NCBI RefSeq assembly: GCF_905200055.1
Contig: NZ_CAJKIS010000030.1
Span: forward strand, 1-29,146
Source: an uncultured Fusobacterium sp.
Lineage (GTDB): Bacteria; Fusobacteriota; Fusobacteriia; Fusobacteriales; Fusobacteriaceae
DNA length: 29,146 nt
Reading direction: 5' to 3'
The notes beneath the pieces were generated by a model. That model made no database searches. It saw only the letters and a program-made list of their open reading frames with translations, and was not told the origin of the DNA. A program made the position numbers and the translations under genes. Each line of letters begins with the position of its first letter. The stretch's first letter is position 1. This document shows, piece after piece, positions 1 to 7,583 of this stretch.

Positions 1-325
1 GAGAAGAATATTAGAGAGAGTTACGAAATCTGACGCTAAAAATTCCGACGTGTTTAAAAACGAAGTTGAGTTCCAAAAATAGAGGAACTTTAGTGACTAC
101 TATTTTTGAGATGCAGAAGTGAAAGAATGGAACTTCTGCGATACCCATAGTCAGATAAGTGTTACTCTCTCTTTATTCTTTGACATGGAATTTAGCTGAT
201 ATTTAAAAGAAATAGGAAGAATTGAAATTGACTAATTAACGTAAATAACAAAGGTACTTTGTCAAAACCTAGCGATGTGCTAGATAACTGAGCTTAGTTA
301 GATATATTATAGTTTATAAACTTAT
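1..325 (+). repeat. Structured intergenic repeat, left copy
   Basis: This gene-free stretch matches the right end of the window in inverted orientation. Two blocks are conserved: 152-214 (matches 29056-29122) and about 251-320 (matches 28957-29023); the bases between them differ. Arms TTTGACA (179-185) and TGTCAAA (260-266) pair around the variable part and are present in both copies. Two small hairpins follow, CTAGC/GCTAG (269-283) and TAACT/AGTTA (285-300). The left copy also holds hairpins at 69-89 (AGTTCC/GGAACT), 75-107 (AAAAATAG/CTATTTTT, an alternative to the first) and 113-139 (GCAGAAGT/ACTTCTGC), and an imperfect large inverted repeat of 12-33 with 150-173. I see no open reading frame. 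It could be a mobile palindromic element or a structured RNA; I do not recognise the family. Confidence 0.8.
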
Positions 326-334
326 TTTTTAATT

Positions 335-381
335 AAAAAAAGCACCTAAAATCTTAACCTAATAAAATTTTAAGTGCCTTT
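335..381 (-). terminator. Terminator of the sigma-factor operon
   Basis: Read on the minus strand, GGCACTTAAAATTTT pairs with AAGATTTTAGGTGCT (two or three G.U pairs) and is followed by a run of seven T. It lies directly behind the stop codon of the last gene of the ECF operon. Confidence 0.85.
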
Positions 382-383
382 AT

Positions 384-875
384 CTAATTATTTAAAAAAT
401 CTAAATCCTTATTTTGATTATAATTACGTTGAATAATTGTTCCATCTTTCTTATAAATTCTACTCTCTTTTATTCTACCACCATCATAAAATTTAAAGCT
501 TATCCCTTGTGGTTTATCATCAATATAATTTATAATCTCATCTAAATATCCACCTTCATCAAAGGTAACATAATTTCCTTCAATCTTATCATCTACATAC
601 ATTGCTCTATACTTTAGTTGTCCATTTTCATAAAAACTAAAATACTCTCCATTTTTTTTATTATCTTTGTATACTATCTTTTCTTTAATATTTCCATTTT
701 CATAAAAGACAAGCCACTCACCTTGTCTCATTCCATTGTGCAGATCTCCTCTTTCGTAAATTTTACCATTATTATAAAAAGAATGATAATTCTTACTAAT
801 ATTTGAACAGCAACTACTATATACTAGTATACTAGATAACATAAAAAATAGAATTACTAATCCTTTCTTTAACAT
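384..875 (-). CDS. YwqK/MORN-like repeat lipoprotein
   Basis: The 163-residue product begins with a lipoprotein signal (MLKKG, a hydrophobic stretch, then VYSSC), so it is probably anchored in the envelope. From about residue 30 on it consists of repeated units of the type FYENGNIKEK, separated by about 22 residues and often followed by a G-E/G-N/G-I turn (five or so copies). This is the YwqK/MORN_2 repeat, which forms beta-hairpin strips; database labels calling YwqK an antitoxin are not evidence of that role here. It is the last gene of the leftward operon with the ECF sigma factor, 29 bases behind the Spy-like gene, with a good ribosome site (AGGAGAAAG). The role is unknown; the context suggests an envelope-stress function. 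Confidence 0.85.
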   Translation of the reverse strand: MLKKGLVILFFMLSSILVYSSCCSNISKNYHSFYNNGKIYERGDLHNGMRQGEWLVFYENGNIKEKIVYKDNKKNGEYFSFYENGQLKYRAMYVDDKIEGNYVTFDEGGYLDEIINYIDDKPQGISFKFYDGGRIKESRIYKKDGTIIQRNYNQNKDLDFLNN

Positions 876-904
876 AATCTTTCTCCTAAAGATGTTATCC
901 TATT

Positions 905-1318
905 CTATTTATTTCTTGATTCATTTATACGTCTAATAGCTATATCTCTTGCTTTTATATATTGCTCTTGAGTTATATATTTTTGCATTTCTATTTGACT
1001 TCTTATTCTATCTTTTAATATATTAGCTTCAATATCCCCTATTCTATCAAATAGTGCATCTATCTCAGCTAAATTTTGCTCTGCTCCATCTAGAACATAT
1101 TTATTTACTTCTAATTCAAGTTGCTTTTTTTCTAAAAGTAACATCTTATAGTTTGTGCTTACTTTTCCAACCATACCTTTAGCTTTAATTATGTTCTCTT
1201 GTGAAACTCCAACTTTTTTAAAATCTTCATCTGATACTATTCCAAGCCCACTATTATCAGCAAGTGCTAAAGATGAAAATGCCATCATAATAAATAGGCC
1301 ACTAAAAAACTTTCTCAT
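905..1318 (-). CDS. Spy/CpxP-like periplasmic protein
   Basis: The 137-residue protein has a Sec signal peptide (MRKFFSGLFIMMAFSSLALA, cleavage near ALA-D) and an otherwise all-helical, charged mature part. The segment around residues 55-135 (long helix, NLAEIDALFDRIGDIEANI, then a MQKYITQEQYIKARDI stretch close to the LTxxQ motif) resembles the Spy/CpxP/ZraP fold, whose members are periplasmic chaperones or stress sensors. It sits 13 bases behind the putative anti-sigma gene with a GGAGG site in the gap. I infer that it is either a sensor feeding back on the anti-sigma factor or a chaperone made under envelope stress. The family call is by pattern only. Confidence 0.65.
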   Translation of the reverse strand: MRKFFSGLFIMMAFSSLALADNSGLGIVSDEDFKKVGVSQENIIKAKGMVGKVSTNYKMLLLEKKQLELEVNKYVLDGAEQNLAEIDALFDRIGDIEANILKDRIRSQIEMQKYITQEQYIKARDIAIRRINESRNK

Positions 1319-1331
1319 TTATTCTCCTCCA

Positions 1332-1649
1332 CTAAATCTGTACATCTAATCCGAATAAATCTTCTGTATTTATTTCTACTTTTTTATCATCAAACATTGA
1401 GTCTGAAAAAATATGATCTAAAGTGATATCATTTTTATCTAAAAATTTTTCACTTACATTTCTATTTATTACATACTTATCCATAGAGTTTATATTTGTT
1501 TCTTTAAAAAGCATCTGATAAGTTGAACTTGTAAACATTCCTAATACAAATAAAGATAATGAAAATAAAGATTTTCTCTTATTTTTTCTCTTTTCCTCTT
1601 CTAATAGAGTTTTGTAAATATTAGCTCTTACTCTCTCTTTAGGCGTCAT
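1332..1649 (-). CDS. Putative one-pass anti-sigma factor
   Basis: The protein has 105 residues. Residues 1-26 are charged and would be cytoplasmic (MTPKERVRANIYKTLLEEEKR), residues 27-48 form one hydrophobic segment (SLFSLSLFVLGMFTSSTYQMLF), and an acidic tail of about 57 residues would lie outside. The start codon is one base past the stop of the ECF sigma gene, and its ribosome site (GGGAGGAAAT) lies within the end of that gene, so the two are translationally linked. This position and topology are typical of ECF anti-sigma factors. No zinc-finger HxxxCxxC motif is present, so it is not a ZAS-type factor, and I see no similarity to RseA. The function is inferred from context. Confidence 0.65.
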   Translation of the reverse strand: MTPKERVRANIYKTLLEEEKRKNKRKSLFSLSLFVLGMFTSSTYQMLFKETNINSMDKYVINRNVSEKFLDKNDITLDHIFSDSMFDDKKVEINTEDLFGLDVQI

Positions 1650-1650
1650 A

Positions 1651-2100
1651 TTAATTTCCTCCCATATCTCTGATAGCTTTATAATATACTGATTTTACTG
1701 TAGATATATTCATAGCTTTCATATCAGCTATCTCTTTTAACTTATATCCATAAATATCTTTTAACACCACTATCTCTCTCTCTTGTAAAGAAAGTTCTTT
1801 TAATTTTTCTTCCAATATTATTGGTGTATCTACATCTGAATTACATTCTAAAGCTAAAATCTCTTCATTTATGTCTAATTCTACCTTTCTTTTCCTGAAA
1901 AAATCATAAATTTTATTAATAGCTATTTTGTAAATCCATGTATAAATATTACTATCTGCTCTAAATTTGCTAAGATTCTTATAAACACTCATAAAGACCT
2001 CCTGAGATATATCCTCTGCATCCTCAGGATTCTTTACCACACCTAATATTTTGTAATATATCCTATCGAAATACTGCTCGAAAATCTCATCAAAGTCCAT
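1651..2100 (-). CDS. ECF-type RNA polymerase sigma factor
   Basis: The 149-residue protein has only sigma regions 2 and 4, as in ECF factors. Region 2 is seen at residues 5-70 (FEQYFDRIYYKI, then DAEDISQEVFMSVYKNLSKFR and WIYKIAINKIYDFFRKRK). Region 4 is at 97-146 (LSLQEREIVVLKDIYGYKLKEIADM and a helix-turn-helix MNISTVKSVYYKAIRDM). It heads a four-gene operon with a putative membrane anti-sigma factor, a Spy-like protein and a lipoprotein, so it probably controls an envelope response. In F. nucleatum an ECF factor called sigma-E has been reported to act in an oxygen-linked envelope response; whether this is its orthologue needs an alignment. The ribosome site is GAGGG at 2111-2115. Confidence 0.93.
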   Translation of the reverse strand: MDFDEIFEQYFDRIYYKILGVVKNPEDAEDISQEVFMSVYKNLSKFRADSNIYTWIYKIAINKIYDFFRKRKVELDINEEILALECNSDVDTPIILEEKLKELSLQEREIVVLKDIYGYKLKEIADMKAMNISTVKSVYYKAIRDMGGN

Positions 2101-2116
2101 GTTTCTACTACCCTCA

Positions 2117-2150
2117 CAAAGTTATTATATTAATTAGACGTTCCTTTTTC
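2117..2150 (-). promoter_or_regulatory. Candidate promoter of the ECF sigma operon
   Basis: On the minus strand TATAAT lies at 2124-2129, which would give a very short leader ahead of the start at 2100. No good -35 hexamer fits it. A GGAAC at 2140-2144 resembles the -35 core of ECF promoters and could mean autoregulation, but the matching -10 is not clear. Confidence 0.35.
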
Positions 2151-2165
2151 TTAAAAAGTTTATGT

Positions 2166-2597
2166 TTAATAAGTTTTTTTACTATTAATCTTCATTCCGC
2201 CACTTATTCCAAAAGTTTTTCCCTCTAAATCTATTATCATATCATCTTGAAGATTTATAATTTTAGAATTAAGTATCGGTCTTTCAGAAAAACTTCTTCC
2301 TGAATCTCTATCATCTCTATCTCTATAACTAAAATCAAATGTTCCACTTATTATTGGAGTTTCTTGATAAGTCATTCTATACTCACCTGGCTCTAAATAA
2401 TAAGGAACTCCTGAATCTAAAACAACATTTTTTATTCGTACTGAACGAACTTCATTTCTATTATAGTTAACTATAAGTTGTTTTCTTCCCTCTGATTTCA
2501 TCAAAGAAACCTCTTTACTACTTTTTATAGAAGCACAACTAGTTAATAAAATTAAAAATAATAGATTAATTACCCAAAATCCCTTTATCTTCTTCAT
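2166..2597 (-). CDS. Lipoprotein of unknown function
   Basis: The 143-residue product starts with a lipoprotein signal (MKKIKGFW, hydrophobic core, LLTSC), so it is an envelope lipoprotein. The mature part looks beta-rich (LIVNYNRNEVRSVRIKNVVLDSG, YYLEPGEYRMTYQ) with an acidic/arginine turn (DRDDRDSG). The start codon lies 32 bases inside the end of ispG in another frame, so expression is probably coupled to ispG. I do not recognise the family. Its 3' side has only a weak AT-only hairpin (2144-2160), so transcription may run on into the sigma operon. Confidence 0.8.
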   Translation of the reverse strand: MKKIKGFWVINLLFLILLTSCASIKSSKEVSLMKSEGRKQLIVNYNRNEVRSVRIKNVVLDSGVPYYLEPGEYRMTYQETPIISGTFDFSYRDRDDRDSGRSFSERPILNSKIINLQDDMIIDLEGKTFGISGGMKINSKKTY

Positions 2598-3645
2598 TTT
2601 TTTCGTCCTCCATTATCATCTTTTTCAATTCAACTAATATTTCAGACTCTTTTACTTTTTTTACTATTTCACCCTTTTTAAATAGTACACCTTCACCTTT
2701 TCCGCCAGCTACTCCATAATCAGCCTCTCTAGCCTCTCCCGGTCCATTTACAACACAACCCATAACCGCTATTTTTATATTACGTTGCTCATTTTCAAAT
2801 TCCTTCTCAACTTTTTTAGCCAATCCAATTAAGTCTATTTCTGTTCTTCCACAAGTTGGGCAAGATACTATCTCCACTCCTGTCTCTCTTAAACCTAAAA
2901 CCTTTAAAATTTCCTTAGCTACTTTTATCTCTTCAACTGGATTTTCTGTTAAAGATACTCTAATTGTATCTCCTATTCCATCTACAAGAAGACTTCCTAT
3001 TCCAATAGCTGATTTTACTGTCCCTTGAAATGCAGTTCCTGCTTCTGTTACTCCTAAATGTAATGGATAATCTACAAGTTCATTAATCTTTCTGTAAGCC
3101 TCTACCATCATTTTTACATTACTTGCTTTTAAAGATATTACTATATCATGAAAATCATATTTTTCTAAAAGGTTTATATGATACATTGCACTTTCAACCA
3201 TTCCTTCAGCAGTTGGTTTTCCATATTTTTTTAATATATCTTTCTCTATTGAACCAGAGTTTACACCTATTCTTATAGGTATTTTCTTCTCTTTTGCCAT
3301 TTTAACAACTTTTTCTACATTCTCATCTGAACCTATATTTCCCGGATTTATTCTTAATTTATCTATTCCATTTTCCATAGCTGCTAAAGCAAGTTTATAA
3401 TCAAAATGAATATCAGCAACTAAAGGTATAGAGACTCTCTTTTTAATCTCTTTTATTGCTTGTGCTGCTTCTAAATTATTTATTGTCATTCTAACTAGTT
3501 CACAACCAGCCTTTTCTAACTCTTTGATTTGTGCTACTGTTTTTTTTACATCACTTGTAGTAGTATTTGTCATAGATTGAATTATAACTTTATTTCCACC
3601 ACCAATTACAAGGTTTCCAACTTTTACTTCTCTTGTCTTTTTCAA
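2566..3645 (-). CDS. ispG: HMBPP synthase (GcpE) of the MEP pathway
   Basis: This [4Fe-4S] enzyme converts methylerythritol cyclodiphosphate to hydroxymethylbutenyl diphosphate in isoprenoid precursor synthesis. The 359-residue length fits the bacterial form. The N-terminal TIM barrel starts with VKVGNLVIGG and IQSMTNT. The cluster ligands are C262 and C265 (SCPTCGRTE) and C297 (MGCVVNGPGE), with the conserved E304 behind. The start codon is TTG (3643-3645), supported by AAGGAG about 10 bases upstream; no ATG fits better. The gene lies directly behind the terminator of the miaB-rho-peptidase operon, so it needs its own promoter or read-through; I see no clear -35/-10 in the roughly 50-base gap. 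Confidence 0.97.
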   Translation of the reverse strand: MKKTREVKVGNLVIGGGNKVIIQSMTNTTTSDVKKTVAQIKELEKAGCELVRMTINNLEAAQAIKEIKKRVSIPLVADIHFDYKLALAAMENGIDKLRINPGNIGSDENVEKVVKMAKEKKIPIRIGVNSGSIEKDILKKYGKPTAEGMVESAMYHINLLEKYDFHDIVISLKASNVKMMVEAYRKINELVDYPLHLGVTEAGTAFQGTVKSAIGIGSLLVDGIGDTIRVSLTENPVEEIKVAKEILKVLGLRETGVEIVSCPTCGRTEIDLIGLAKKVEKEFENEQRNIKIAVMGCVVNGPGEAREADYGVAGGKGEGVLFKKGEIVKKVKESEILVELKKMIMEDEKNEEDKGILGN

Positions 3646-3664
3646 AACTCTTCAACTCCTTAAT

Positions 3665-3697
3665 AAAAAAGTCCTGAGATACAGGACTTTAGTTTTA
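3665..3697 (-). terminator. Terminator behind the M23 peptidase gene
   Basis: On the minus strand AAAGTCCTG pairs perfectly with CAGGACTTT around a five-base loop (3668-3690), followed by a T-run. It separates the miaB-rho-peptidase operon from ispG. Confidence 0.9.
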
Positions 3698-4771
3698 TTA
3701 TTTTTTTCCAAGATGACTCATTGGATTTTGTGTTCTTCCATTTTTTCTAATTTCAAAATGCAGATGAGGCCCTGTTACTCTTCCTGACATTCCAGTTTTT
3801 CCTATTAACTCTCCCTTATTAACATTTTGCCCTACTTTTACACCTATTTTATCAAGATGAGCATATCTAGTCTCATAACCTGAAGAGTGTTTAAGTATTA
3901 TTATTTTTCCATAACCACTCATATATCCTGCAAAGCTAACTCTTCCACTTTGTGCTGCACGAAGTGGAACATATCTAGCTTTTAAGTCAACTCCTGCATG
4001 GAATATATATCTTTTTAAAACAGGATGAAATCTACTTCCATAAGGACTATTTACTCCTCTATATTCAACTGGATATCTAAATCCTGCTGAGGCTACAATA
4101 GTACTACTTTTTGAACCTCCACCCTTTTTTCCTGAAGTTCTATTTAAAGCTTTCAAGTCTGGGTTTTTTAGAAATATACTTTGTCCTATTTTTAAACTTT
4201 TCTCCTCTACCTCATTATATGCAAGAATATCATCTACCTTCACTTTAAATTTAGATGCTATCTTATAAAGAGAATCTCCCTTTTCAACTTTATAAAAAAT
4301 TCCATTTTCTGATACAACAGTTAATTTTTGTCCTATTTTTAAATTTTTTACAGAGATGTCTGGATTATTCGCAAGTAACATATCCATAGTCATTCCATTA
4401 AGAGACGCAATTTCAGAAATTGTATCTCCTTCTTTAACTAGATATTCCCTTTTTTCAGGAACTTTCTTTTCTACTACAACCTCTTGAACAGGTGCTTTTT
4501 CTTCTACAACTTCTGTTGTTTCAGATTTTCCATCCTCTGTTCCTTTTATTTCCTCTATTGATTTATACTCATTTGGAAAATTATACTCTTTTTCAAATGT
4601 ATAAAAACTATCTGCTAATACAGAAACTCCACCATTTTCCTCATTAGTTTCCTCATAGTAATCAGTAAATCCTTTTAAATCAACTACCTCTTCTTTAAAA
4701 GGATTTAATAACTCTATTCCAAAGTAAAAAGCAACTGATAATAATAAAAATATTTTTAATTTAGATTTCAT
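3698..4771 (-). CDS. LysM-LysM-M23 peptidoglycan endopeptidase
   Basis: I place the start at 4771 (MKSKLKIFLL), not 4798, because GAGGGG lies just ahead of that ATG and the longer form would reach further into rho; the product is then 357 residues. An N-terminal membrane/signal segment is followed by a V/E-rich linker and two LysM domains (YLVKEGDTISEIASLNGM and FYKVEKGDSLYKIASKFKV). A C-terminal M23 domain follows with the zinc motifs HAGVD (HxxxD type) and HLHFE intact, so it should be an active cell wall hydrolase of the NlpD/EnvC type or a direct metallopeptidase. The start overlaps the last 11 bases of rho. It is the last gene of the operon and is followed by a strong terminator. Confidence 0.93.
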   Translation of the reverse strand: MKSKLKIFLLLSVAFYFGIELLNPFKEEVVDLKGFTDYYEETNEENGGVSVLADSFYTFEKEYNFPNEYKSIEEIKGTEDGKSETTEVVEEKAPVQEVVVEKKVPEKREYLVKEGDTISEIASLNGMTMDMLLANNPDISVKNLKIGQKLTVVSENGIFYKVEKGDSLYKIASKFKVKVDDILAYNEVEEKSLKIGQSIFLKNPDLKALNRTSGKKGGGSKSSTIVASAGFRYPVEYRGVNSPYGSRFHPVLKRYIFHAGVDLKARYVPLRAAQSGRVSFAGYMSGYGKIIILKHSSGYETRYAHLDKIGVKVGQNVNKGELIGKTGMSGRVTGPHLHFEIRKNGRTQNPMSHLGKK

Positions 4772-6023
4772 TTTTACCCCTCTTATCCCCTTTATCATAT
4801 ATTTCTAAGAGCTTATCGTTACTTTCAGTGCTTTTTATTGTATCTATAAGTTTTTTTGATGCAGCTGCTTTATCAAAATCTGCTAAATATCTTCTTATAC
4901 TCCAGATACTCTCTAGCTTTTCCTTTGGAATTAAAAGCTCTTCTTTTCTTGTTCCAGAACGTTGAATATCTATGGCCGGAAATATTCTCAATTCTGCTAA
5001 ATTCCTATCTAAATGTATATCACAGTTTCCTGTTGACTTAAATTCTTCGTAAATTATATCATCCATCTTACTCCCTGTATCTACTAAAACTGTAGCTATT
5101 ATAGTAAGACTTCCTCCACCTCTAATATTTCTTGCAGTACCAAAAAAGTTTTTAGGATGATAAAGAGCTGTTGGATCTATTCCTCCAGAAATCAATTTTC
5201 CACTTGATGGCATAACTATATTATAAGCTCTTGCTAATCTTGTTAATGAGTCCATCAAAATAACTACATCCTCTCCATTCTCTACTTTTCTTTTTGCTTT
5301 TTCAAGAATTGTTTCTGTAACTTTTATATGATTTTTAGGATCTTCATCAAATGTAGAGGCATAAACTTTTGCTCCTATTACATTTTCCTTTATATCTGTA
5401 ACCTCTTCTGGTCTTTCATCTATTAAAAGAATCCATACTTCTGCATTTTTATCTTTTTTTAACATTGAGTTTGCTATACTACTTATTAGCATAGTTTTTC
5501 CTGCTTTTGGTGGAGCTATTATTAAAGCTCTTTGTCCTTTTCCTATTGGAGTAATAAGATCAATTATTCTTCCAGAAATATCTTCTTTATCTGTTTCTAA
5601 GATAAATCTTTCAGTAGGATAGGCAGGTATAAGATCTTCAAAAGGTATTCTTGCTTCTGCCTCTTCTAAAGTTCCATTATTTACTAATAAAACCCTTCTT
5701 AAACCGTAGTTTCTTTCCTCTTCTATACTATCTCTTATCTCTCCAACTATTCTATCATCTGTCCTCAGCTTAAATTTTCTAATTTGTGAAGCAGATACAT
5801 AGATATCTTTTCCTAAACTTGTATTTCTTAAAAATCCATATCCATCTGTAAGAACTTCCAAAGTTCCCCATGCTATATCCATTCCCTCTTTTTCGTGGAT
5901 ATCTTTTTCTATTAAGTTTTTTAATTCAGCTTTTTTCGTTCCTGACTTGTATACTATCCCCAGCTGTTTTGCTATCTCTTGAAGTTCTCTTAAAAGAAAT
6001 TCATCTAGCTTTGCTATATCCAC
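4761..6023 (-). CDS. rho: Transcription termination factor Rho
   Basis: The 420-residue hexameric RNA helicase has an N-terminal helical domain (LRELQEIAKQLGI), a cold-shock-like RNA-binding domain (about 50-120, WGTLEVLTDGYGFLR and IYVSASQIRKF) and the RecA-type ATPase core. Walker A is APPKAGKT at 170-177, Walker B VVILMDSLTRLARAYN; the Q-loop/R-loop region (SGGIDPTAL, RNIRGGGSLTI) is present. There is no long insertion between the N-terminal domains, unlike Rho of many high-GC bacteria. The start is GTG (6021-6023) with AGGGAAG eight bases ahead. It follows miaB by 13 bases. Confidence 0.97.
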   Translation of the reverse strand: MDIAKLDEFLLRELQEIAKQLGIVYKSGTKKAELKNLIEKDIHEKEGMDIAWGTLEVLTDGYGFLRNTSLGKDIYVSASQIRKFKLRTDDRIVGEIRDSIEEERNYGLRRVLLVNNGTLEEAEARIPFEDLIPAYPTERFILETDKEDISGRIIDLITPIGKGQRALIIAPPKAGKTMLISSIANSMLKKDKNAEVWILLIDERPEEVTDIKENVIGAKVYASTFDEDPKNHIKVTETILEKAKRKVENGEDVVILMDSLTRLARAYNIVMPSSGKLISGGIDPTALYHPKNFFGTARNIRGGGSLTIIATVLVDTGSKMDDIIYEEFKSTGNCDIHLDRNLAELRIFPAIDIQRSGTRKEELLIPKEKLESIWSIRRYLADFDKAAASKKLIDTIKSTESNDKLLEIYDKGDKRGKNEI

Positions 6024-6036
6024 TCAAATCACTTCC

Positions 6037-7347
6037 CTATTCTATAATCTCACCATATAAAGTCCAAGTTTTACAATCATTTATTTTTACATTTACAAAA
6101 GTTCCTTCTAAAGCTTTATCTCCTTTAAATAAAACTATCTTATTAGTAGAAGTTCTTCCTGTTAAAACTTCTTTATTCTTTTTACTTTCTCCTTCTACTA
6201 AAACTCTAACTGTTTTACCTTTGTAGCTTTCACTTTCTGCTAAAGAACATTGATTTTGTACTTCAATCAATCTTTGAAGTCTATCTTTTTTCACTTCAGG
6301 ATCAATTTGATTTTCCATTGTTGCTGCCTTTGTTCCTCTTCTTATAGAATACATAAACATAAATGAATTTTCAAATTGGATCTGTCTTACAACATCTAAA
6401 GTATCTAAGAAGTCTTCTTCTGTTTCCCCAGGGAATCCTACTATAATATCAGCTGTTAAAGCCACCCCTGGTATTCTCTCTTTTATCTTATTAGCTAAAG
6501 CTATATATTGCTCCTTACTATATCCTCTATTCATCATTTTTAATACTCTTGTTGATCCTGATTGTAGTGGCAGATGTAAAGATCTAGCTATCTTTTCATT
6601 TTTAGCTATTACATCTATAACTTCATCTGTGAAATCTCTAGGATGTGGAGAAACAAATCTTACTATAAAATCTCCTTCAACCTTACAAATCTCCTCTAAA
6701 AGTCTTGCAAAGTTATCTCCATTTTTAAACTCTTTTCCATATGAGTTTACATTTTGTCCAAGTAATATAATTTCTTTATAACCTTTTTCAACATATTGTT
6801 TTACATCATGAATTATCTCTTGAAGTGGAACTGATCTCTCTCTACCTCTTACATAAGGTACGATACAGTATGAACAGAAATTATTGCAACCATAAGTTAT
6901 TGAAATTGAAGCTGTTTTTTTCGATTCGAATTCTGCATCTAATCTTGGTGGTAATTCATCTTCACAATCAGTATATACTAGATGTTTTGATGTTTTATGT
7001 TCAATATCATCTAAAGCTTGAGGAATTCTTCCTATATTTTGATTTCCCATTATTATATCAATATACGGGAATTTTTTTAATAATTCCTTACCTTGCTCTT
7101 GAGCAAAACAACCAGTAACACCTATTATAGTTCCTCTTTGCTCTCTTATATGTTTTAACTCTCCTAATTTCCCATATATTTGTGTAGCAGCTCCTTCTCT
7201 CACTGTACATGTATTAAGAAAAGCTACATCTGTTTCATCTATATTTTCAGTTATTTCATACCCTAAATTTTGAAATATCTTTTTTATTTTTGCACTTTCA
7301 TTTACATTCATTTGACAACCATAAGTTATGATTGAAGCTTTTTTCAC
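6037..7347 (-). CDS. miaB: tRNA-2-methylthio-N6-isopentenyladenosine synthase
   Basis: This radical-SAM enzyme adds the methylthio group to i6A37 in tRNAs. At 436 residues it has the three parts of the family: an N-terminal UPF0004 domain with cluster ligands C11, C47 and C80, a radical-SAM core with CNNFCSYC (C154, C158, C161), and a C-terminal TRAM domain (about 370-436). The start is GTG (7345-7347) with a very good AGGAGG site. It is the first gene of the operon with rho and the M23 peptidase, and the promoter is visible upstream. Confidence 0.96.
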   Translation of the reverse strand: MKKASIITYGCQMNVNESAKIKKIFQNLGYEITENIDETDVAFLNTCTVREGAATQIYGKLGELKHIREQRGTIIGVTGCFAQEQGKELLKKFPYIDIIMGNQNIGRIPQALDDIEHKTSKHLVYTDCEDELPPRLDAEFESKKTASISITYGCNNFCSYCIVPYVRGRERSVPLQEIIHDVKQYVEKGYKEIILLGQNVNSYGKEFKNGDNFARLLEEICKVEGDFIVRFVSPHPRDFTDEVIDVIAKNEKIARSLHLPLQSGSTRVLKMMNRGYSKEQYIALANKIKERIPGVALTADIIVGFPGETEEDFLDTLDVVRQIQFENSFMFMYSIRRGTKAATMENQIDPEVKKDRLQRLIEVQNQCSLAESESYKGKTVRVLVEGESKKNKEVLTGRTSTNKIVLFKGDKALEGTFVNVKINDCKTWTLYGEIIE

Positions 7348-7390
7348 TATTTTCCTCCTAAATTCTTACTAATCTTGTATATATTTTAAT

Positions 7391-7414
7391 TGGTCTCAGT
7401 TGAGACAATCTCAA
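7391..7414. promoter_or_regulatory. Overlapping palindromes at the miaB transcription start
   Basis: The palindrome GTCTCAGTTGAGAC (7393-7406) overlaps a second inverted repeat TTGAGACAATCTCAA (7400-7414). The two share an arm, so as RNA they are mutually exclusive hairpins in the first bases of the leader. As DNA they sit where a repressor would block the promoter. No regulator is identified. Confidence 0.5.
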
Positions 7415-7448
7415 TTTTTATTATAACAATTTTTCAACTCTTTTACAA
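7413..7448 (-). promoter_or_regulatory. Promoter of the miaB-rho-peptidase operon
   Basis: On the minus strand TTGTAA (7443-7448) and TATAAT (7420-7425) are spaced by 17 bases, with an extended -10 TG just upstream. Start of transcription is expected near 7413. Two TTGACA hexamers farther up (7515-7520 and 7526-7531) could belong to additional promoters but have only weak -10 partners. Confidence 0.75.
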
Positions 7449-7530
7449 ACAATATTATAAAAAATTTTTATATTATCAAAATGTCTTATTATCTTAAATA
7501 GTTACATATTTTTTTGTCAAGAATATGTCA

Positions 7531-7567
7531 AAAATAAAAAAAGCCCTAGCAAAAAACTAAGGCTTTT
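7531..7567 (-). terminator. Terminator of the ato operon
   Basis: On the minus strand AAAAGCCTTAG pairs with CTAGGGCTTTT (11 pairs, one G.U) and is followed by a long T-rich run. It lies 17 bases behind the stop of atoA. Confidence 0.92.
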
Positions 7568-7583
7568 AAAATCATTTTTCTAA

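Noticed and set aside
384..875. YwqK-like lipoprotein as an antitoxin of a protein toxin-antitoxin pair
   Set aside because: The protein carries a lipoprotein signal and lies in a sigma-factor operon with no toxin gene next to it; the antitoxin label attached to this repeat family is not supported here.
2144..2160. Hairpin CTTTTT/AAAAAG as a terminator behind the lipoprotein gene
   Set aside because: The stem is six A-T pairs with no T-run behind it on the minus strand; too weak to call.
7501..7531. Direct repeat GTCAAGAATATGTCAA as a regulatory repeat or origin-like iteron
   Set aside because: There are only two short copies, and they are equally explained as two TTGACA -35 hexamers on the minus strand in an AT-rich gap.
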